From the NCBI GenBank assembly GCA_013396755.1, contig VWZF01006088.1, positions 1-64,000 on the forward strand: a stretch of DNA of 64,000 nt, written 5' to 3'. The notes beneath the pieces were generated by a model. The model was not told the DNA's origin, made no database searches, and saw only the letters and a list, made by a program, of their open reading frames with translations. Origin of the DNA: Sclerurus mexicanus. Lineage: Eukaryota > Chordata > Aves > Passeriformes > Furnariidae. Every line of letters begins with the position of its first letter. Positions within the stretch are counted from its first letter, which is position 1. The translations under genes were made by a program, and so were the position numbers. Positions 61,101 through 64,000 of this stretch are shown piece by piece.

Positions 61101-63452
61101 GATGCTGGCAGGCAAAATGGATCCAGACAAAAATCAAGGTCTGTTTATGATTTCATATTTTAGGTTATAATATAACATAATATAATCAATACTGCTGCAG
61201 GCTATAAAACCCATGAAGAGAAGCATAGAAAAGCACATATCTTCTCACCTTCAGCTTTGGTTCTGAAGTAGAAGAGGGGAAGGAAAGTTTATTTTCATAA
61301 TTTTTTTGTTTCATGTCATGAACAGGACCAAAACTGAAATGCTAAAATTGACCTTACAACCCACAAATATTTTTATTTTTTTTCAAAAGCCAGAACTGCT
61401 ATTTATGCCCAATGAACCTGGGCTAGCAGCCAAATTCTGGTGTATTTACATGAACACCTTTTAAGCATCACCCACCTAAATTATTTCATATGGTATGTGG
61501 ACTTGAAATAATTTATCAAGATACATTACACAGAAAGCAGTGACTGCACTAGGATGTTACAAACCAGACTGCAAGTCCCTAACGCTAGCAGTAATTAAAC
61601 TTTTGGTGGTCAAGAAATCCAAAGGCTTCATAATAATTGTCCAACCACCTGAAATCCGTGTCTTAAATATGCCATATAATCAAATAACCTGCAACTAATC
61701 CTCCGTACTCTAGAGAAAAGTGGGCATGGAGAGGTTGAGAAGCAGTGACTGAAATGGAAGTGCAATCTCAATGTTAACACATCTGCCCTCGCATAAGAAA
61801 TGAACCCTGAGGATGTGAAAAGATAAACTGGTCTGGGATTTCTACATGAAAATACCCACTGACAAAGCAGTCTTATGAGTAGCTGTGGCTAAACCAACCT
61901 TTACACAGAGTCACCAAAGTACCCTCAGATATGAGGGAATAAAACACACATAAAGAGAACAACATTTTTGTTTGAGACAATATCTGACACTATTTTAAAT
62001 GATCATTGTTTACAGGAGCACTGCTGGAGGAAAGAAGGCAAATACTGGCTAACATAAATAGCCTCTAAAATTGTCATGCCCTAACCTATTAGATATTATT
62101 TAACAGGTTGTGTGTTCAGAACAAATAAACAAAAATAAATAAAATAATAAAAAATAACCCACACACACATAAAAAAAATCCCCAAAAGAACAAAACTGAA
62201 AGGACAGAAAAAAATTCCAAATCCACCAGAAAGTTTAGATGAGGGTAATTTTTACTGTGGGGCATCAGCACAGCAGAGCACAGCTGTGTGTTTGCAGTTC
62301 ATTTTGTGGAGATCATGAATCTTGAGTTTTGTTAAAGGCAGGAGAGAAGAACAGAGCAAAGAGGAAGGAGCTTAAATATCGAAGTGGGTAATATCACAAC
62401 TGGGCACAGGTTTCTTGAAGAAAGCGACAAACCCACAGTGAAGATTAGGAATGCAAAGGAGGAGAATTTAGACACCTACAACACGGATGGTGTGAAGATT
62501 GTTTTAAGTTCAGGAAGCAACCAAAAATCTGTTGGACTGGAAAGCAATTTCCCCCACTCCAGTACGACACAAGGAATGTGTCTGGTTTATTTCAACAGTT
62601 TAATAAAACATGCTTAAGAAATAGGAAACATTTTCAATTATCTTTGGTAAGCCTATTAAAAAAGCCAAGAGGAGTCTAAATTACTTTAATTCTGCCTCAG
62701 TTGGGCTTCTTTTAGCAACAGAGTTTGCAAGAGATAAAAAAAGCTACCAGATAACTCTCACCTGTTTCCCACAAAACTACTTTGATAACAATATCAGGAC
62801 CCAGATGTGAATACCTCAAGGATTCAAGGTGTTTGACTGCAATATGTGCTTTTTGTTAAGCAGGGCAACGGCGAAGTTGCCACCAAGATTTTCAGAATTT
62901 AATAACTGGGACTTTGCTTCTCTTTCACTGAGCAATGTACTCACTCTCACCTGTGGAGGGCAAGGATCTACCTCTGCTGCCAACTCCATGCCCTGCAGAG
63001 AGCTCGAGGCAAGCATTTTGCTTTTAATAAAAAGGTAAAGATTATATTGCTGGTCAGGATGGCAGGTGATATTTGCCACATAGATAAAGACAAAAAACTA
63101 ACTGGATGAGACACGATGGTGTTGATGTACAAGATTTTTTGGATTATAATCCTTTTATTCTGCCATTAGCTAGTACTTAGATACAGGACTAAGATAATGC
63201 TGTTAGACATCAAGCAATAGAAAAGTTAGTTAAATATCTGCAAGGTGAAATTCCAAGGTATAAAGCAGAAAACGTGATTTCCCTTCGATTCCACCCATAA
63301 CGGCTGCAAGGCACAGAAAACCATTACTTACTATCCAACTCCTCCTCCTCATCACTGGAAGAAGAGCCAATAGAAAAGAGAGTTTTAGACTTAGGAATGA
63401 GTGGAGAGATGCTGAAGGAGAAGGAGATTCGTCTCGATGATCGAGTCCGGGC
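31125..63452 (-). CDS. AKAP13: A-kinase anchoring protein 13 (AKAP-Lbc), C-terminal 1125 codons, 24 exons
   Basis: AKAP13 is a cytoplasmic scaffold that anchors PKA and other kinases and activates RhoA (and RhoC) through its DH-PH unit. The 24 coding exons listed separately have GT-AG borders and consistent phases, and sum to 3378 nt, exactly 1125 codons plus TGA. In residues of this partial product: RRIS-containing serine-rich segment 1-90; Lys/Glu-rich linker 91-117; atypical C1 zinc finger about 119-164; DH domain about 321-517; PH domain about 546-658; charged linker 660-858 with the strongly conserved LPRRAETFGGFDSHQMNASK block; glutamate/arginine-rich coiled coil 859-1005; Lys-rich tail ending EEIFC. 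Similarity to human AKAP13, as I remember it, continues through every exon. The N-terminal half, with the RII-binding helix, lies beyond 64000. The gene is convergent with KLHL25. An internal promoter at 55.5 kb probably gives a short Lbc-type form. AKAP13 and ARHGEF2/ARHGEF28 are paralogues in DH-PH, but the C-terminal exons match AKAP13 specifically. Confidence 0.95.
31175..31990 (-). other. AKAP13: AKAP13 last intron
   Basis: 816 nt between the donor at 31990 and the acceptor at 31175. It contains a T run near 31481-31496 on the + strand. No further exon or repeat was recognised. Confidence 0.85.
31991..32303 (-). CDS. AKAP13: AKAP13 exon, serine/lysine-rich tail
   Basis: This exon is 313 nt, residues 1006-1109 of the partial product, with acceptor CCTTTATAG and donor GTGAGTG. 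It contains the conserved LDAELSVSPKRNSLSRTHK block followed by RLFSLAKPKEKKEKKKK, both close to human AKAP13. The SVSPKRNS and SLSRTH serines look like phosphorylation sites. The poly-lysine stretch could be a basic targeting patch. Confidence 0.93.
32304..34042 (-). other. AKAP13: AKAP13 intron between coiled-coil and tail exons
   Basis: 1.7 kb with short chance frames on both strands. Phase 0 is preserved across it, so no coding exon is required. Nothing else was recognised. Confidence 0.85.
34043..34483 (-). CDS. AKAP13: AKAP13 coiled-coil exon
   Basis: This exon is 441 nt, 147 codons, phase 0 at both ends. It starts GVVLQQDTYIEDQKLALSER and continues as a Glu/Arg/Gln/Leu-rich heptad region (about residues 885-1000) with almost no helix breakers: a long coiled coil. 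In AKAP-Lbc the C-terminal coiled coil is reported to mediate oligomerisation and restrain GEF activity. Because both ends are phase 0, skipping would keep the frame and remove the entire coil. Confidence 0.95.
34859..34909 (-). CDS. AKAP13: AKAP13 51-nt exon with tandem acceptor
   Basis: It encodes QVLQTITSLHKLLSALQ, matching the human segment QVVQSVVHLYELLSALQ. The acceptor reads CGCAGCAG, so splicing at the first AG gives 17 codons (start 34909) and at the second gives 16 codons without the leading Gln (start 34906). The donor is GTAGGC. Both ends are phase 0. Confidence 0.92.
36063..36107 (-). CDS. AKAP13: AKAP13 45-nt exon GGNANLMFMLKRNNE
   Basis: It has 15 codons, phase 0-0, acceptor TGTCATAG and donor GTAAGA. 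The peptide is nearly identical to the human one as I recall it, so the exon is real despite its size. It could be skipped without a frame change. Confidence 0.93.
36624..36694 (-). CDS. AKAP13: AKAP13 71-nt exon (DDAQDLRRTESDSILKK)
   Basis: It completes a split Gly codon from the upstream exon and encodes GAKDEGDDAQDLRRTESDS then ILKK. It contains RRTES, a basophilic-kinase-type site conserved in mammals as I recall. Acceptor TCCTTTAG; donor GTATAG, a slightly weak donor. Confidence 0.92.
38794..38958 (-). CDS. AKAP13: AKAP13 exon with LPRRAETFGGFDSHQM block
   Basis: 165 nt, residues 748-802, acceptor TTTTTATCAG and donor GTGAGT. The block SLPRRAETFGGFDSHQMNAS is essentially invariant with mammals. 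The first half (ELLQDLVNRSLGTALGQQ) is more variable. RRAET is another basophilic-kinase-type motif. Confidence 0.94.
39647..39826 (-). CDS. AKAP13: AKAP13 exon, post-PH helical segment
   Basis: 180 nt, residues 688-747. It starts with QLQQKDKQILLLLEEKTKIF, a predicted helix, and ends with FRANTEEAPKGEAIMKTAINE, both aligning with human AKAP13. Acceptor CACCCCCACAG; donor GTGAGC. Confidence 0.93.
40195..40277 (-). CDS. AKAP13: AKAP13 83-nt exon after the PH domain
   Basis: It joins the last PH codon (AT|G) and encodes DRDEDEGVPCESEFEKKLSD then AKVRGLK. The acidic DRDEDEG run is conserved. Acceptor TCTCCTGTCCAG; donor GTAAAA. Confidence 0.92.
40360..40541 (-). CDS. AKAP13: AKAP13 PH domain exon 3
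   Basis: 182 nt, residues 600-659. It carries STVISLKKLIVREVAHEE, then LFLIS, then the C-terminal PH helix KEERNGWIQIIQDTMNT with the invariant tryptophan. Acceptor TTTGAAG; donor GTAAGT. The PH domain of Lbc-family GEFs is known to bind GTP-loaded RhoA and to help membrane targeting. Confidence 0.95.
41874..41950 (-). CDS. AKAP13: AKAP13 PH domain exon 2
   Basis: 77 nt encoding VQAVLLSDMLVFLQEKDQKY then VFASL (residues 575-599), the central PH strands, nearly identical to human. Acceptor CTTTTGCAG; donor GTAAGG. Confidence 0.95.
43647..43895 (-). CDS. AKAP13: AKAP13 exon: end of DH, start of PH
   Basis: 249 nt, residues 491-573. NEVEHEDLTQSLNLVKDVIA and AVNSKVSNYEKKMRLGEIY form the last DH helix and the DH-PH linker. 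SGQMFAREDL then HRKLIRDG opens the PH domain. Acceptor TTTTTTTAAAG, donor GTAAGA. Confidence 0.95.
44426..44543 (-). CDS. AKAP13: AKAP13 DH domain exon with conserved region 3
   Basis: 118 nt. It encodes KKMSSSLVRRLGIPECILLV then TQRITKYPVLLQRILQYTK (residues 452-490). The RITKYP-L-L pattern is the most conserved helix of Dbl-family exchange factors and contacts the Rho switch regions. Acceptor GTTCCTTAG; donor GTAGGG. Confidence 0.96.
44636..44761 (-). CDS. AKAP13: AKAP13 DH domain exon 2
   Basis: 126 nt, 42 codons, phase 0-0: FSGDSAERMKKTYGKFCGHH then NEAVNYFKDLYSKDKRFQAFVK. It aligns with human DH helices. Acceptor GTCTTGCAG; donor GTAGGA. Confidence 0.95.
45015..45100 (+). mobile_element. 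Ancient MIR/CORE-SINE-like fossil in AKAP13 intron
   Basis: Blocks resembling the MIR body occur in order: GACAAGGCAGAAACCACGG, AAAGTAAATGACCCACCCAA, AGTTAAACAGCAGGTCAGTA and ACACAGCCAAGAAAC. They correspond to the remembered 'gaggcacagagaggttaagt', 'acttgcccaaggtcacacag', 'ctagtaagtggcagagc' and 'gggattcgaac'. It is very diverged. The call is from memory of the consensus. Confidence 0.5.
45398..45648 (-). CDS. AKAP13: AKAP13 DH domain exon 1
   Basis: 251 nt, residues 326-409, opening the catalytic DH domain: LMQTEMHHVRTLKIMNDVY, including the conserved-region-1 glutamate supplied across the junction (VIYE), then FPCLENLLQIHSNFFQRILE and KSEKNFVIKRIGDILVNQ. Acceptor CTTATACAG; donor GTAAGT. 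Confidence 0.96.
45803..45851. repeat. Direct repeat AGTTTCATGTGTGAGA, 33-bp period
   Basis: The 16-mer occurs exactly at 45803-45818 and 45836-45851 in the AKAP13 intron. It is a local duplication with no recognised function. Confidence 0.85.
46187..46230. repeat. Three tandem TGACCT-containing units
   Basis: TGACCT begins at 46189, 46204 and 46218 within units of about 14-15 bp (CTGACCTAAAGTTCA, CTGACCTAAATTCA, CTGACCTGAAGTTT). TGACCT is the complement of the nuclear-receptor half-site AGGTCA. It lies 70-120 bp beyond the donor of the exon at 46304. Confidence 0.8.
46304..46450 (-). CDS. AKAP13: AKAP13 exon just before the DH domain
   Basis: 147 nt, residues 277-325. It encodes ADMNEGQLMGELELDSKQLE and AESWSQVVDSKFLQQQNKDV then VKRQDVIY, the N-terminal extension that regulates the DH domain in Lbc-family GEFs. 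Acceptor TTTGTGAAG; donor GTGAGA. Confidence 0.94.
47003..47115 (-). CDS. AKAP13: AKAP13 exon, STDSLHKISRVNESMESL segment
   Basis: 113 nt, residues 239-276. The conserved WKFLSQSTDSLHKISRVNES matches human. It is serine-rich with probable phosphosites. Acceptor TTTTCCACCAG; donor GTAAGG. A second AG two bases further in would break the frame, so the boundary at 47115 is firm. Confidence 0.93.
48079..48217 (-). CDS. AKAP13: AKAP13 exon, KERPRSAIL / KSVSIQNIAG
   Basis: 139 nt, residues 193-238. SQPKERPRSAIL and SKSVSIQNIAG align with human. The middle (FNNRRSSQQPTAL) is variable. Acceptor CCCTTCCAG, donor GTAAGG. Confidence 0.92.
49392..49458 (-). CDS. AKAP13: AKAP13 67-nt exon after C1
   Basis: It encodes PQRGMLQAHDTSSLPTVTMR then NK. 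LQAHDTSSLPTV is, as I recall, identical to human. Acceptor TTTCTTTCAG; donor GTAAGA. Confidence 0.92.
49937..50004 (-). CDS. AKAP13: AKAP13 C1 zinc finger, second exon
   Basis: 68 nt. It completes the split Asn codon and encodes CNAIVHKGCKESFASCAKVK then MK, with the last ligands of the C1 finger: C149, H154, C157 and C164 of the partial product. Acceptor CTTTTGACAG; donor GTAAGA. Confidence 0.95.
50005..53125 (-). other. AKAP13: AKAP13 intron splitting the C1 domain
   Basis: 3.1 kb between the two C1 exons, phase 1. It has T and A runs (near 50812) and a short CA repeat at about 52555-52566. No transposon or extra exon was recognised. Confidence 0.8.
53126..53297 (-). CDS. AKAP13: AKAP13 C1 zinc finger, first exon
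   Basis: 172 nt, phase 0 start. It begins with a Lys/Glu-rich run (EKEKDKEKTKEKEKDSKEKE), then NGHLF supplies zinc ligand H119, followed by C132, C135 and C146. The loop between C135 and C146 (MKPFNKDSYY) is ten residues, one shorter than the human sequence I recall (MKPFTNKDAYT). C1 domains of the Lbc family are atypical and do not bind phorbol ester. Acceptor TCTCTCGGCAG; donor GTAAGT. Confidence 0.95.
55404..55478 (-). CDS. AKAP13: Candidate alternative first coding exon of a short AKAP13 (Lbc-type) isoform
   Basis: On the minus strand an ATG at 55478-55476 (A at -3) opens 25 codons, beginning MSIKWNRFAE and ending GLKHWE. They run directly into a strong donor, GAG then GTAAGA. The exon ends in phase 0 and the next exon downstream, the C1 exon at 53297, begins in phase 0, so the splice gives a continuous frame of about 1060 residues containing C1, DH, PH and coiled coil. 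GC-rich sequence precedes it. AKAP13 is known in mammals to have short Lbc/BRX forms from internal promoters, but I cannot confirm that this exact exon corresponds to one. Used instead as an internal exon (acceptor CCCCCCCAG at 55486) it would bring a stop in frame. Confidence 0.6.
55479..55640 (-). promoter_or_regulatory. AKAP13: Candidate internal AKAP13 promoter / 5' UTR
   Basis: A GC-rich stretch stands out from the AT-rich intron. On the minus strand it holds CCGCCCTCCCCC, an ETS-type AAGGAAGTTAG near 55622-55632, no TATA box at a usual distance, and a two-codon upstream frame ATG GGC TAG at 55527-55519. It lies immediately upstream of the candidate first exon. The start site is not determinable here. 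Confidence 0.45.
56484..56507 (-). promoter_or_regulatory. AKAP13: Paired ETS-type sites
   Basis: On the minus strand two GGAAGTTGG cores (AGAGGAAGTTGG, ACAGGAAGTTGG) sit with a 12-bp period. This is a possible ETS/PU.1 module about 1 kb upstream of the candidate internal promoter. A chance or short tandem duplication is also possible. Confidence 0.35.
57729..58083 (-). mobile_element. CR1 LINE 3' fragment in AKAP13 intron
   Basis: It starts AGAATCATAGAACCACTGAA on the + strand and continues with GGCTGGAAAAGACCTTCAA, ATCATCCAGTCCAACTGCC, CTGGGCAACCTATTCCAATGC and, further in, AAGATGTTAAACAAGACCAG and CCCCAAAGCTGAGCCC. It is the longest CR1 in the window, truncated at its 5' end and in the sense orientation relative to AKAP13. 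It ends about 240 bp from the exon at 58322. Confidence 0.92.
58322..58427 (-). CDS. AKAP13: AKAP13 exon, SRTFSYLRNKMSSSKKSK
   Basis: 106 nt, residues 55-90. ISEESSSVPAGKGVTKVSRT then FSYLRNKMSSSKKSK matches the human segment before the C1 linker. Acceptor CATTTTAG (short pyrimidine tract), donor GTAAGT, phase 0 end. Confidence 0.93.
59571..59613 (-). CDS. AKAP13: AKAP13 43-nt exon, serine/glycine-rich
   Basis: The acceptor is CAATCTTTTCCAG after a C-rich tract, and the donor is GTACAG. It starts with GT completing a Ser codon from the exon at 63332, reads TQSFGGSTGSSVQ, and ends AG, completing Ser in the next exon. Phases fit on both sides. The sequence is not distinctive and I do not recall the human counterpart exactly, so the call relies on phase and splice signals. 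Confidence 0.8.
62106..62190. repeat. A-rich low-complexity tract with short CA repeat
   Basis: AAATAAACAAAAATAAATAA-type sequence followed by CACACACA and a further A run, in the intron between the exons at 59571 and 63332. It is simple sequence, with no element body recognised. Confidence 0.75.
63332..63452 (-). CDS. AKAP13: AKAP13 exon, RRISFSFSISPLIPKSKT
   Basis: 121 nt, the most 5' AKAP13 exon in the window. It encodes ARTRSSRRISFSFSISPLIP then KSKTLFSIGSSSSDEEEELD, close to human AKAP13. RRIS fits a PKA-type site. The acidic SSSSDEEEE run is CK2-like. Acceptor TTCTCAGCCCAG; donor GTAAGT. Confidence 0.93.
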
Positions 63453-64000
63453 CTGGGCTGAGAAGTGGGTTAACAGCAGACATTAGAGCATGCTTGAAAA
63501 TGCATTTAATAATAAAAAGGAGAGGAAAGCGGCCAAAGCAAACTAAAACCAAAGCAAAGGAAATGTCTGCAAAGCAGCTGGCTCCAGAAAAGGCACAAGA
63601 AACAAAGAATTGAGAACGTGCAAATTCCAGAGGATGCAGGTCTCGCTGCATGCACAGCTCGAGGTTTGAGGCTTTCCCTATTTTGCTGATGTCTATTTTA
63701 TAGGACCTCTTAATGAAGACTTAGAAGCAGTTTCCCAAACATACTACCAACAACAAAGTGGGTCTCTGGACAAAGGGCATCAGCTTCACTGAAAGAACTA
63801 CCAGGGAATCAAACTAGAACGAACAACTCAAGATATTTGTTTGAAGGTGCTTTCTGCAGTTAAATGACACAGCAAAGCTGCCAGGCATTAGCAAGGACAG
63901 TTTATCTGAAGTGCTGACATAATCCACCTGGGGAGGTTCTTGCCACTTCTGTTTTGAAAAACCCCAACATTTTAATAATGCTATGCCCTTCAAAATTTCC

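Larger units (their letters stand above)
58428..64000 (-). other. AKAP13: AKAP13 introns at the right end of the window
   Basis: Apart from the exons at 59571 and 63332 this is AT-rich intron (1.1 kb, 3.7 kb, and 548 nt running off the edge) with low-complexity A-rich tracts. The next upstream AKAP13 exon is beyond 64000. Confidence 0.8.

Noticed and set aside
1..64000. CRISPR arrays, phage, operons, tRNA/rRNA genes, intact endogenous retrovirus
   Set aside because: Looked for and not seen. The sequence is ordinary vertebrate genic and intergenic DNA.

Overview
The window is vertebrate nuclear DNA and almost certainly avian. Three CR1 LINE 3' fragments with the typical bird consensus are the only recognisable young transposons, repeat density is low, introns are compact, and two split vertebrate genes are present with protein sequences close to human KLHL25 and AKAP13. 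I see no prokaryotic operons, phage, CRISPR array or rRNA/tRNA genes. I also see no intact retroviral or LINE open reading frame.

Layout. Positions 1-111 are a GC- and CpG-rich 5' noncoding exon with a consensus donor, most likely exon 1 of KLHL25 (+ strand). A ~10 kb intron follows. The second exon (from 10169) carries the entire KLHL25 coding sequence (10186-11955, 589 aa, BTB-BACK-six kelch). About 13.5 kb of tail-to-tail intergenic DNA follows (roughly 12.7-25.5 kb), with two minus-strand CR1 fragments, one MIR/CORE-SINE-like fossil and several homeodomain-motif-rich stretches. From about 25.57 kb to 63.45 kb the minus strand is the 3' half of AKAP13 (AKAP-Lbc). I resolved a ~5.5 kb 3' UTR and 24 coding exons whose phases all fit. 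They give one continuous frame of 1125 codons plus stop: an RRIS-containing serine-rich segment, an atypical C1 zinc finger, the DH-PH Rho-GEF unit, a coiled coil, and a C-terminus ending EEIFC. The N-terminal half of AKAP13, including the PKA-anchoring helix known in this family, lies beyond the right edge.

The most interesting observation is a candidate alternative first exon inside the AKAP13 intron just upstream of the C1 exon (55404-55478, minus). It has an ATG in good context, 25 codons, a strong GAG|GTAAGA donor and a phase that joins the C1 exon exactly. It is preceded by a GC-rich, TATA-less stretch with ETS-like motifs and a two-codon uORF. This would give a ~1060-residue Lbc-type short isoform with C1-DH-PH and coiled coil but without the anchoring half.

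The two genes are not known to work in one pathway. KLHL25 is a CUL3 ubiquitin-ligase substrate adaptor and AKAP13 is a kinase-scaffolding RhoA exchange factor. Their convergent adjacency matches the human 15q25 arrangement as I recall it. Exon boundaries come from splice consensus, phase and protein similarity recalled from memory. Nothing was aligned computationally.
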